A stretch of DNA of 64,000 bases from Actinoplanes auranticolor (lineage in GTDB: Bacteria > Actinomycetota > Actinomycetes > Mycobacteriales > Micromonosporaceae). This document shows positions 56,864 through 64,000 of this stretch, piece after piece. The stretch is from contig NZ_BOQL01000016.1 of the NCBI RefSeq assembly GCF_018332655.1, positions 89,801 to 153,800 of the forward strand, in the 5' to 3' direction. Under the pieces are notes generated by a model, which ran no database searches, was not told where the DNA came from, and worked only from the letters and a program-made list of their open reading frames with translations. A program made the translations under genes and the position numbers. How positions within the stretch are numbered: position 1 is the stretch's first letter; each line of letters opens with the position of its first letter.

Positions 56864-57538
56864 ATGGACGTCTTCTCCGATCCCACGAACATCGACGTGT
56901 ACGTGACGGGATTCCTGTGGATCCTGAAACTGACCGCGGCCGGCGCCGTGGGCGCACTGGTGATCGGCGTGGTGCTCGCCGCCATGCGGGTCTCACCGGT
57001 GCCCGTGCTGCGCGGCTTCGGCACGCTGTGGGTCAACACGTTCCGGAACACGCCGCTCACGCTGATCGTGTTCTTCTGCTACTTCGGTCTGTTCTCGACC
57101 CTGGGCCTGTCCCTGGCCGACGACATCGACCTCAACAACTACTGGCTCGGCGTGATCGGCCTGGCCGTCTACACGGCCGCGTTCGTCTGCGAGGCCATCC
57201 GCTCGGGCATCAACACGGTGCCGGCCGGACAGGCCGAGGCCGCCCGCGCGATCGGCATGTCGTTCTTCCAGACCCTCACGATGGTGATCCTGCCGCAGGC
57301 CGGGCGGGCGGTGGTCGCACCGCTGGGCAGCATCTTCATCGCCCTGGCCAAGAACGCCACCATCGTCGGCACGATCGGCCTGGCGGAGTCCTCGAACGCG
57401 ATGAAGGAACTCATCAACGCCAACGGTGACGCGGTCATCCCGATCTTCCTCGTGTTCGCCGGCACCTTCGCCATCGTCCTGATCCCCACCGGCTACGCCT
57501 TCGGCTGGCTGGCCAACCGGCTGGCGGTGAAGCGATGA
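56864..57538 (+). CDS. gluC: glutamate-type ABC transporter permease
   Basis: A 224-residue inner-membrane permease with about five helices (LWILKLTAAGAVGALVIGVV onward). The EAA motif is EAARAIGMSFFQTLTMVILP, and PQAGRAVVAPLGSIFIALAK and VGTIGLAESSNAMKEL follow. ATG 56864 was chosen over GTG 56855 because GTGAGGG precedes it. It forms a heterodimer with gluD. Confidence 0.9.
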   Translation: MDVFSDPTNIDVYVTGFLWILKLTAAGAVGALVIGVVLAAMRVSPVPVLRGFGTLWVNTFRNTPLTLIVFFCYFGLFSTLGLSLADDIDLNNYWLGVIGLAVYTAAFVCEAIRSGINTVPAGQAEAARAIGMSFFQTLTMVILPQAGRAVVAPLGSIFIALAKNATIVGTIGLAESSNAMKELINANGDAVIPIFLVFAGTFAIVLIPTGYAFGWLANRLAVKR

Positions 57539-57611
57539 GCGAGCTTGCGAGCGAATCATCAACACTGCGTCCGACGAATGTCATCGCCGGAGCGCTAGCG
57601 GAGGCGATGGC
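57534..57611 (+). repeat. inverted-repeat spacer between gluC and gluD, overlapping the gluD ribosome-binding site
   Basis: GATGA (57534-57538) and TCATC (57556-57560) flank GCGAGCTTGCGAGCGA. A second pair, CATCGCC (57582-57588) and GGCGATG (57603-57609), encloses GGAGCGCTAGCGGA. The right arm overlaps the gluD ribosome-binding region GGAGG, so it could control translation. Similar GCGAGC-type intergenic repeats are known to me from other Micromonosporaceae, but I cannot verify the copy number. Confidence 0.5.
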
Positions 57612-58493
57612 ATGAGTGCCGACGCTGTGCTCTACGACCACCCGGGTCCCAAGGCGAAGATCCGCAACGCGGTACTGACCGCCGTCTTCGGCGTCGCCGC
57701 GCTGGGGCTGGTCTACTGGATCTACCGCAAGTTCGACGAGAAGGGCCAGTGGGCGGCGGCGCTGTGGAGGCCGTTCACCGAGTCGTCCACCTGGACGGAC
57801 TACATCCTGCCGGGCCTGTGGGCGACGCTGAGCGCGGCGGCGGTCGCGATGGTGCTCTCGCTGATCTTCGGCATCGTCTTCTCGGTGGGGCGGCTGTCCG
57901 ACCACTGGTGGCTCAGCGTGCCGTCCGGTGTGATCGTGGAGTTCTTCCGCGCCGTACCGTTGCTGCTGCTGATGTTCTTCATCTTCTACGGCGTCCCGTT
58001 CATCACCGAGGCGCCGATGGACCCGTTCTGGGCCGTGGTCATCGGCCTGACGCTCTACAACGGCTCGGTGCTGGCGGAGGCGTTCCGCGCCGGCATCAAG
58101 TCGGTGCCCCGCGGGCAGAGCGAGGCCGGCTACGCGATCGGCATGCGCAAGAGCCAGGTGATGCGCGAGATCCTGGTGCCGCAGGCGGCCCGGGCGATGC
58201 TCCCGGTGATCGTCAGCCAGCTCGTGGTGCTGGTCAAGGACACGGCGCTGGGCTACATCATCGGCTACTCGGAGCTGCTGCAGGACGGCGTGAACACGCT
58301 GGCGGCGAACTTCGGCAACATCGTGGCGGCGGCCATCGTCGCGGCGATCATCTACATCACGGTGAACGCGTCCCTGACCACCTTCGCGGGCTGGCTGGAA
58401 CGCCGGACCCGGCGCCAGGGCAAGGCACCGAAGGTGTCCGGCGGCCCGGCGCCGGTCGCGGCGGTGCCGGCCGGCGGCGCGGGCGGCGCCTGA
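57612..58493 (+). CDS. gluD: glutamate-type ABC transporter permease
   Basis: A 293-residue permease. The cytoplasmic N-terminus (LYDHPGPKAKIRNAVL) is followed by about six helices. The EAA loop is EAGYAIGMRKSQVMREILVP with QAARAMLPVIVSQLVVLVKD and GYIIGYSELLQDGVN. The C-terminal tail is Pro/Gly/Ala-rich. ATG 57612 with GGAGGCGATGGC upstream. Confidence 0.92.
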   Translation: MSADAVLYDHPGPKAKIRNAVLTAVFGVAALGLVYWIYRKFDEKGQWAAALWRPFTESSTWTDYILPGLWATLSAAAVAMVLSLIFGIVFSVGRLSDHWWLSVPSGVIVEFFRAVPLLLLMFFIFYGVPFITEAPMDPFWAVVIGLTLYNGSVLAEAFRAGIKSVPRGQSEAGYAIGMRKSQVMREILVPQAARAMLPVIVSQLVVLVKDTALGYIIGYSELLQDGVNTLAANFGNIVAAAIVAAIIYITVNASLTTFAGWLERRTRRQGKAPKVSGGPAPVAAVPAGGAGGA

Positions 58494-58503
58494 GTGCGGT
58501 GAT

Positions 58504-58530
58504 CCGGCGCCCGGGACGCCCGGGCGCCGG
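58504..58530. terminator. hairpin after the gluABCD operon
   Basis: Perfect 12-bp arms CCGGCGCCCGGG (58504-58515) and CCCGGGCGCCGG (58519-58530), loop of three. It lies 11 bases after the gluD stop and just before the convergent tautomerase stop. Confidence 0.75.
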
Positions 58531-58535
58531 TTCGC

Positions 58536-58748
58536 TCAGCCTCCGGGCTGCTGCAGCTTGGCCAGGGTGAGAACCTCACCCCGGATGCCCCAGCCGCCGT
58601 CGGCGACCTCGTCGACGAGCACCATGGTGTTGTCCCGTACGGCGTCGCCGAACGTCTCGGCGTACAGGTCGGTGACCCGGTGCACGAGGACCTCCTTCTG
58701 CTCGCTGGAGAGCAGCCCGGCGGGCACCTTCAGATTCGCGAACGGCAT
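58536..58748 (-). CDS. 4-oxalocrotonate tautomerase-family enzyme
   Basis: A 70-residue tautomerase. MPFANLKVPAGLLSSEQKEV retains the catalytic Pro as residue 2 (the N-terminal residue after Met removal). TVHRVTDLYAET-like (VHRVTDLYAETFGDAV) and VLVDEVADGGWGIRGEV match the family, including an Arg near the active site. GGAG lies about 5 bases upstream of the ATG at 58748. The substrate is unknown. Confidence 0.85.
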   Translation of the reverse strand: MPFANLKVPAGLLSSEQKEVLVHRVTDLYAETFGDAVRDNTMVLVDEVADGGWGIRGEVLTLAKLQQPGG

Positions 58749-58879
58749 GTCGTCTCCGCATCGTGGTGGGCATCGGGCCGGCGTCCGCTGACCCGGCATA
58801 AGCGTGGCGCCCGGTCCGGCGGTCATCCAGGGGACGCCGGCCCCTGGATACGGCGGCCGGCACCGGCGACACTGGCCGG

Positions 58880-59701
58880 GTGAACCTCTCTGAGCTGGGC
58901 ATCTTCCTGCGATCCCGGCGAGCCCGGATCACCCCCACGGAGGCCGGCCTGCCGTCCGGGCCGCGCCGCCGGGTGCCGGGCCTGCGCCGTGACGAGGTCG
59001 CCCAGCTGGCCGGCGCCTCGGTCGAGTACTACACCGAGCTGGAACGCGGCCGCGGCGCCCAGCCGTCGACGCAGATGCTGGCGGCCCTGGCCCGGGCACT
59101 GCGCCTGGACGCCGACGAACGCGACCACCTGTTCCTGCTGGCCGGGCGCGGGGTGCCGGCGGCCCAGGGCACGGCGGCGCACGTGCCACCGGCGATGCTC
59201 CTCCTGCTGGACCAGCTCGGCAGCACCCCGGCCCGGATCATGACCGACCTGCACGAGACGGTGGTGCAGAACAGGCCGGCCGAGGCGCTGCTGGGCCCGC
59301 CGGTGCGCGACTACCTGTACCGCTGGTTCGCGGAGCCCGCGATCAGGGCCGGCTATCCCGAAGCGGACCACCCGCACCACTCGAAGGTGCTGGTCAGCGA
59401 CCTGCGCGCGGCGGTCGCCCGGCGCGGAACCGACCCGGAGGCCCGGGACCTGGTCACCCGCCTGCACCGGACCGGGCGTGAGTTCGCCGCGCTCTGGGAG
59501 ACCGGCGATGTGGCGGTACGGCGCGGCGAGCGCAAACGCATCAACCACGCTGAGCTCGGCGTGCTGGACATCAACTGCCAGAACCTGTTCAGCGAGGACG
59601 GCCGCCAACGCGTCCAGTTCTTCACGGCCCCACCGGGCAGCCCAGCCGTGAACCAGCTGCAACTACTCGCAGTCATCGGCACGCAGCCGTTGAGCCCTTG
59701 A
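58880..59701 (+). CDS. XRE-family transcriptional regulator with MmyB-like ligand domain
   Basis: A 273-residue regulator. The N-terminal HTH (about residues 5-85) has LGIFLRSRRARITPTEAGLP, RVPGLRRDEVAQLAGASVEY and YTELERGRGAQPSTQMLAAL. The C-terminal domain (about 110-270) resembles the MmyB/MLTR ligand-binding fold (VQNRPAEALLGPPVRDYLYR). GTG 58880; a GACACT -10-like element immediately upstream suggests a leaderless transcript. It may control the divergent tautomerase gene 131 bases away. Confidence 0.88.
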   Translation: MNLSELGIFLRSRRARITPTEAGLPSGPRRRVPGLRRDEVAQLAGASVEYYTELERGRGAQPSTQMLAALARALRLDADERDHLFLLAGRGVPAAQGTAAHVPPAMLLLLDQLGSTPARIMTDLHETVVQNRPAEALLGPPVRDYLYRWFAEPAIRAGYPEADHPHHSKVLVSDLRAAVARRGTDPEARDLVTRLHRTGREFAALWETGDVAVRRGERKRINHAELGVLDINCQNLFSEDGRQRVQFFTAPPGSPAVNQLQLLAVIGTQPLSP

Positions 59702-59734
59702 GCCTGCCCTTGATCTGGCCCTTGACCTTGCTTC

Positions 59735-61459
59735 TTACCGGGCCAACTCGGTCACGCGCGACTCTCGGACGACCGTCACCCGGATCTGGCCGGGGTAGGT
59801 GAGCTCTTCCTCGATCTGCTTGGCGACGTCGCGGGCCAGGACCGCCGCCCCGATGTCGTCCACGTCCTCCGGCCGGACCATGACGCGGATCTCGCGGCCC
59901 GCCTGCATCGCGAAGACCTTGTCCACGCCGACCTTGCCGGCCGCGATCTCCTCGATCCGCTCGAGCCGCTTCACGTAGGCCTCGAGGCTCTCCCGGCGCG
60001 CACCCGGCCGGCCGCCGGAGCAGGCGTCCGCGGCCTGGGTCAGCACGGCCTCGATGGTCTGCGGCTGGACCTCGTTGTGGTGCGCCTCGATGGCGTGCAC
60101 GACGTCCTCGGACTCGCCGTACTTGCGGGCCAGGTCGGCGCCGATCAGCGCGTGACTGCCCTCCACCTCGTGGGTCAGCGCCTTGCCGATGTCGTGCAGG
60201 AACGCCGACCGCTTGATCGTGGGGACGTCCAGGCCCAGCTCGGCGGCCATGATGCCGGCGATGTGGGCCGTCTCGACCAGGTGCTTGAGCACGTTCTGGC
60301 CGTAGCTGGTGCGGTAGCGCAGCCGGCCGAGCAGCGTCGCGAGCTCGGGGTGGATGTCGGTGATGCCGACGTCGACCAGGGCCTCCTCGGCCGCGCGCTC
60401 GCAGAGCCGGTCGACCTCGTTCTTGGCGCTGTCGAAGACCTCCTCGATGCGGTGCGGGTGGATCCGCCCGTCGAGCACCAGCTTCTCCAGGGTGAGCCGG
60501 CCCACCTCGCGGCGCACCGGGTCGAAGCAGGAGAGCAGCACCGCCTCCGGGGTGTCGTCGATGATCAGGTTGACGCCGGTCGTCGACTCGAAGGCCCGGA
60601 TGTTGCGGCCCTCACGGCCGATGATCCGGCCCTTCATCTCGTCGCTGGGCAGGTGCAGGACGCTGACCACGCTCTCCGCGGTCTGCTCGCTGGCGATCCG
60701 CTGGATGGCGTCGACCACGATGTGCCGGGCCCGGGTGTCGGCGGTGTGCTTGGCCTCGCTCTCGATGTCCCGGATCAGGATCGCGGCCTCGCGCTTGGCC
60801 TGGCTCTCGAGCGTGTCGATCAACTCGGCCCGGGCGGCGTCGGCGGTCAGGCCCGCGATCCGCTCGAGCTCCTTGCGGCGGCTCTCCTCGGCGACGGTCA
60901 GCTCGGTCTCGCGGGCGGACAGGGCGGCCTCGCGGGCGGCCAGGTCGGCGTCCATCGCGACGAGCCGGCGCTCCCGCTCGACCAGCCGTTCCACCTCGTC
61001 GGCGTGCAGCCGCTCACGCTCGTCGATACGGGCCGCGCGGCGCTCGACCTCCGCGGCGTGTTCCTTGGCGGTCGCGTTGAGCAGGGCGACCTCGCGCTCG
61101 CCGCTGCGCCGGGCGGCCGTGCGGACCTGCTCCGCGTCGGACTCGGCCTGGCGGTGCGCGTGCTCGAGGATCGTGTCGGCCTCCTCGTGGGCGGCCTCGA
61201 GGACCCGGCGGGCCTCGGCCCGCGCGGAGGTGGCTTCGGCCTTGGCGGCGGCGGCTTCCGCTCGTACGGACGCAGCCTTGGCGTTCGCGTCGTCGACCTT
61301 GGCTTTGGCGGCGTCGAGGGTCTGCTCGCGGCTCTCCCGGTCGGCGGTCTTGCTCTCCTGCAGCTGACGCAGCGCACGCGCGCCGAGGACCAGGCCGACC
61401 ACCACGAAGGCGGCAAGAACGACGATCGCCACTACGAGTACCCACTCCAGGGCGGTCAT
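59735..61459 (-). CDS. rny: ribonuclease Y
   Basis: A 574-residue membrane-anchored endoribonuclease initiating mRNA decay. TM helix residues 4-26 (LEWVLVVAIVVLAAFVVVGL), then a coiled coil of about 220 residues rich in Ala/Glu/Arg. The KH domain is MKGRIIGREGRNIRAFE (about 300). The HD domain has HLVETAHIAGIMAAELGLD and SAFLHDIGKALTHEVEGSHA, with IEAHHNEVQP. The ATG at 61459 has GGGAG about 10 bases upstream; a longer in-frame extension lacks homology. Confidence 0.94.
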   Translation of the reverse strand: MTALEWVLVVAIVVLAAFVVVGLVLGARALRQLQESKTADRESREQTLDAAKAKVDDANAKAASVRAEAAAAKAEATSARAEARRVLEAAHEEADTILEHAHRQAESDAEQVRTAARRSGEREVALLNATAKEHAAEVERRAARIDERERLHADEVERLVERERRLVAMDADLAAREAALSARETELTVAEESRRKELERIAGLTADAARAELIDTLESQAKREAAILIRDIESEAKHTADTRARHIVVDAIQRIASEQTAESVVSVLHLPSDEMKGRIIGREGRNIRAFESTTGVNLIIDDTPEAVLLSCFDPVRREVGRLTLEKLVLDGRIHPHRIEEVFDSAKNEVDRLCERAAEEALVDVGITDIHPELATLLGRLRYRTSYGQNVLKHLVETAHIAGIMAAELGLDVPTIKRSAFLHDIGKALTHEVEGSHALIGADLARKYGESEDVVHAIEAHHNEVQPQTIEAVLTQAADACSGGRPGARRESLEAYVKRLERIEEIAAGKVGVDKVFAMQAGREIRVMVRPEDVDDIGAAVLARDVAKQIEEELTYPGQIRVTVVRESRVTELAR

Positions 61460-61834
61460 CTCGCCGAGTCTCCCTTCGCCGCGCCGCATCACTGCGTCGG
61501 CTGCCTGAGGGAATGCCCGACCAAGGCGACTGACCGCGGGCGTGGTCAGCCGACGGCGCCACGCGTTGGCGTCGAGGACCGACCGCGGGTATGACTGGCC
61601 GCCGCCCGCGCGGTCTGCGGGCGGCGGAGGCATCGACGGCGCCCTGCGCCTCAAGTGATGCCGTAATGTAATGCGATCTATGTTGTGCGCTTAGCCTGCG
61701 ATGGTCGAGCAAACCTTGTGTAACGCGAGGCTAGGTCGCAAGTGCCGCTTCGGTCAAGGACTCATGATTCGGCAGCGGATGGGACGTACGGCACAGACCC
61801 GCTCACGCCCTGCTCACGTACGTTGTTGGGCATT
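61460..61834. other. promoter-bearing intergenic region upstream of rny
   Basis: 375 bases between rny and the next minus-strand gene stop. The AT-richer part around 61660-61740 probably holds the rny promoter, but I found no convincing -35/-10 pair. No small ORF is supported. Confidence 0.4.
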
Positions 61835-63472
61835 TCAGGCGTAGCGGGCCCAGACGTCGCGCATCGGCTCCCACTTCTGCCCGGTCCCTTCCTTCCAGTA
61901 AGCAAGCAGGTAGGCGGCCACCGGAGTGGCGGAGTCATCCCACCAGATGCCACTGACGGTCTTGCCGGAAGCCTGGTACGCGTACTCTACGTAGTTGCCG
62001 TTGGTCCGGCCGGAAGGAGTGGCCCGCTCCACGGCGGCCCCGGCAGCGCCCGGCGTGAGGGTCCGGGCATCAACGTTCTGCCCGAGCGTCCGCACCCGCG
62101 CCTTGTCCCGGTCGGCGATGGTGGCGTACTCCACGAAGATCGCACTCATGGCGTCCATCTCGCAGCGGACCCGGCTCTTCTCACCCTTGTTGAGGACCGG
62201 GCCGTCCTTCTCACCGTTGCGCTGGCAGCCGGAGAGATGGGGAAGCCAGCCCTGAGCGACCGGGGCGAGCGGGCCGGTGAACTTCGGCTGGTTGATCGCC
62301 ACCTGGTTCTGCTCGTACGGCGGGAAGGCCGCGGGGTCGGACGGGGCCGGGGCGGACGGGGTGACGGCCGGGGCCGCGGAAGGGTTGTCGGCGGTGGAGC
62401 GGCCGAGGAACCAGCCTCCGGTGCCGAAGATCACGAGTCCGGCGACCAGGCCGGCCAGGGCGGGGATGAGGAAGCGGCTTTTGGGTTGTTTGGGGGTGGG
62501 CTCGATGCGGGGGCCGGCGTTGAAGGACGGGGCTACCGAGAAGCCGTAGGGGTCGGGGGTGCTGCCGGAGATGGGGTCGGTGGCTGACCAGCTCGGAGGG
62601 CTGGAGGTGGGGCCGGCTCCGGAGGTTGGGGTGGTGCCGAAGGCGGCGCCGGAGGTTGGGCCTGCGCCTGAGGTTGGGATGGTGCCGAAGGCGGCGCCGG
62701 AGGTCGGATCCGCCCCTGACGTTGGGGTGGCGCCGAATGCCGGGTTGGCGCCGAAGGCGGCGCCGGAGGTTGGATCTGCGCCCGAGGTTGAGGTGGCGCC
62801 GTAGGTCGTTCCGGGGCGCGGGGTGGGGCCTGGGTTGGAGAGCGGTGTTGCGCCGGAAGCGGGTGTCTCGCCGTATGCCGAACCCGGCGCCGCGGTGTGG
62901 TACCCATCGGAGGCCGGCGGCCCTGCGTAGGGGTGACCTGGCGTTGAGGCCGGGTGGGTGCCGCCGGGCGGTACTACTCCTGGCGTCGGCGCGTTGCCGT
63001 GGGTGGGAGGCGCGGCGAAGGCTGAGCTGCCACTGGCAGCAGCCGGATCTCCGTAGACGGGACCGGCTCCGGCCGTCGGCGCACTCACCTGGCCGACACC
63101 GCGGTGAAATGGGCCATAGCCACCGGCCGCACTGTCGTGGATGGTCGGTGTGCCACTTGTGACCCCATTTGCAGCCGGTCCTTCGCTGAGGGGGTCTGGA
63201 GTCCCGGTCGGAACAGCCGCTGCTGCCCCTCCGCCCGGAGCCGCCCCATGCGGATAGGCCGGCGGCGTGGCGGGCTGGAAAGCGTGCGGCGGGCCGTGGT
63301 GAGGCACCGGTTCGGTGCGCTGACCAGGGATTTCGTTACCGGCTGGCGGCACCGGGACGGCGGCGTTGGCGGAGTCGGAAGCACCGGCGTGCTGGACGAC
63401 CTGAGCCGTCGCGTCAGCGTCCTCGCGAAGCGGGCCGCCACCGCGCCGAGCGGGGTGGGAGTCGTCTGTCAC
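61835..63472 (-). CDS. Pro/Ser/Thr-rich single-pass membrane protein with C-terminal extracellular domain
   Basis: A 545-residue protein. The first about 350 residues are a disordered cytoplasmic segment rich in Pro, Ala, Gly and Thr, with repeats of TSGADPTSGAAFG. A transmembrane helix lies near 356-380 (FLIPALAGLVAGLVIFGTGG). The extracellular C-terminal domain of about 150 residues has a two-Cys core (HLSGCQRNG and RVRCEMDAM) and WWDDSATPVAAYLLAYWKEG. It is a typical actinomycete envelope protein, family not recognised. GTG 63472. Confidence 0.7.
   Translation of the reverse strand: MTDDSHPARRGGGPLREDADATAQVVQHAGASDSANAAVPVPPAGNEIPGQRTEPVPHHGPPHAFQPATPPAYPHGAAPGGGAAAAVPTGTPDPLSEGPAANGVTSGTPTIHDSAAGGYGPFHRGVGQVSAPTAGAGPVYGDPAAASGSSAFAAPPTHGNAPTPGVVPPGGTHPASTPGHPYAGPPASDGYHTAAPGSAYGETPASGATPLSNPGPTPRPGTTYGATSTSGADPTSGAAFGANPAFGATPTSGADPTSGAAFGTIPTSGAGPTSGAAFGTTPTSGAGPTSSPPSWSATDPISGSTPDPYGFSVAPSFNAGPRIEPTPKQPKSRFLIPALAGLVAGLVIFGTGGWFLGRSTADNPSAAPAVTPSAPAPSDPAAFPPYEQNQVAINQPKFTGPLAPVAQGWLPHLSGCQRNGEKDGPVLNKGEKSRVRCEMDAMSAIFVEYATIADRDKARVRTLGQNVDARTLTPGAAGAAVERATPSGRTNGNYVEYAYQASGKTVSGIWWDDSATPVAAYLLAYWKEGTGQKWEPMRDVWARYA
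62600..62815 (-). repeat. tandem coding repeats in the membrane-protein N-terminus
   Basis: About five imperfect 45-bp units encode a 15-residue repeat (PTSGA-D/G-PTSGAAFG with variants). The DNA copies are highly similar (for example 62635-62680 and 62690-62735), suggesting recent expansion. Confidence 0.75.
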
Positions 63473-63800
63473 GACGCAGCAGATTACCAGTCCGAGGCGA
63501 TGACTGACGCCCCGGAAGATCCATCTACGACGATGGAGGCGCAGCCTGGCGGGCCTTGGGCCCGTCGCGGGTCAAGTGGGCGGCCCGTGGGGTCGGTCTG
63601 GTTCCCGTTGGCGCGCTCGGGTCCGGGTCGGGCCGGGCCGAGATCCACGTCGAGCCGAGCCGATCCACGGCAGGCGGCCGCGTGTTCGGCCGGTCGGGCG
63701 GATGAGGTCGGGCCGCGCGGGCCAGGTCCTCGCCGGGTAGCCGCCCGTGCGGCCGGTCGGGCAGATTTGCGTTTGCCCGCGTCGGGCCGGGTTCACGTCA
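63473..63800. other. intergenic region between the membrane-protein gene and the tandem array
   Basis: 328 bases with no supported gene. It contains degraded 20-bp-like units (GTCGGGCCGGGTTCACGTCA at 63781-63800), suggesting that the array once extended further left. Confidence 0.5.
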
Positions 63801-64000
63801 GGCAGCCGCTTTACGCCAGGCCGGGCCGGTCCACGCCAGGCCGAGCCGGTCCACATCCTGCCGGGCCGGTTCACGCCAGGCCGGGCCGGTCCACGCCAGG
63901 CCGGGCCGGTCCACGCCAGGCCGGGCCGGTCCACGCCAGGCCGGGCCGGTCCACGCCAGGTCGAGCCGGTCCACATCAGGTCGAGCCGGTCCACATCAGG
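63801..64000 (+). repeat. 20-bp tandem repeat array running off the window
   Basis: Ten consecutive 20-bp units starting at 63801, 63821 and so on to 63981. The consensus is CCGGGCCGGTCCACGCCAGG; units at 63881, 63901, 63921 and 63941 are identical, and the two at 63961 and 63981 are a second identical type beginning TCGAGCC. There are no spacers, so this is a minisatellite and not CRISPR. The ORF that translates it (WTGSAWRGPARPGV-like) is a repeat artefact. Confidence 0.95.

Noticed and set aside
63572..63994. A minus-strand 140-codon ORF of Trp/Gly/Arg/Pro repeats
   Set aside because: It simply translates the 20-bp minisatellite, has no ribosome-binding site and no relatives I know of.
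63801..64000. Possible CRISPR array
   Set aside because: Units are directly adjacent with no unique spacers and lack dyad symmetry; no cas genes.

Overview
The window is a high-GC actinomycete chromosome segment carrying mostly conserved housekeeping genes. Many starts are GTG or TTG, ribosome-binding sites are GGAGG-like, and there are several Actinobacteria-restricted families (DUF3159, DUF3710, DUF3093, DUF4193, Cei, DUF3039, DUF3099, DUF7455, DUF5522). From memory, the order KimA-like permease, ceoB, ceoC, DUF3159, OB-fold, DUF3710, dut, DUF3093, DUF4193, cei, suhB, sigA, then sigB, ideR, nrdR, lysM, lexA, an Ala/Gly-rich membrane protein, hflX, dapF, miaA, DUF349, miaB matches the Mycobacterium tuberculosis block Rv2690c to Rv2733c. 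Gene content and style (Spo0M, GGDEF/EAL protein, NAD malic enzyme with an ACT domain) suggest a Micromonosporaceae member such as Actinoplanes. The family assignment is inference.

Layout. 0-8.3 kb: K+ transport/RCK pair, dUTPase, envelope and DUF genes, inositol monophosphatase. 8.5-13.7 kb: principal sigma factor SigA, DUF7455 with a strong terminator, SF2 helicase, TRIC channel, DUF3039. 13.8-19.2 kb: pseudouridine degradation pair psuG/psuK, DUF3099, CHASE-GGDEF-EAL protein, HhH-GPD protein. 19.3-20.8 kb: a decayed stretch with remnants of darT, darG, a GntR/UTRA regulator and deoC, each with internal deletions. 20.8-24.8 kb: kinase-like protein, dtd, Spo0M, SigB-type sigma factor. 24.8-31.8 kb: Pat-like acetyltransferase with AcuC deacetylase, IdeR, lipoprotein, DUF5522, HTH protein, hydrolase. 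31.9-35.4 kb: MFS transporter, AraC regulator, TIGR03086 protein, membrane protein. 35.4-40.7 kb: nrdJ-nrdR (dNTP synthesis), LysM division-suppressor candidate and LexA (SOS). 40.7-50.6 kb: repeat-bearing intergenic DNA, beta-propeller membrane protein, HflX, malic enzyme, GDPD, dapF, miaA, DUF349. 50.6-54.95 kb: threonine dehydratase, truncated haemoglobin/HxlR pair, LysR and SDR remnants, miaB. 55-58.5 kb: a glutamate-type ABC importer operon. 58.5-64 kb: tautomerase, XRE regulator, RNase Y, Pro-rich membrane protein and a 20-bp tandem repeat running off the window.

Most of the region is ordinary core genome. The signals most worth a second look are: the 179-bp perfect identity between sigA and sigB; the two deletion-scar loci (19.3-20.8 kb and 52.4-52.9 kb); the nrdRJ control region where NrdR-box-like and DnaA-box-like sites overlap; the SOS-type promoter between lysM and lexA; the acuC-pat acetylation pair; and two unrelated minisatellites sharing an 8-bp core. 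I saw no insertion sequence, CRISPR array, rRNA or tRNA.
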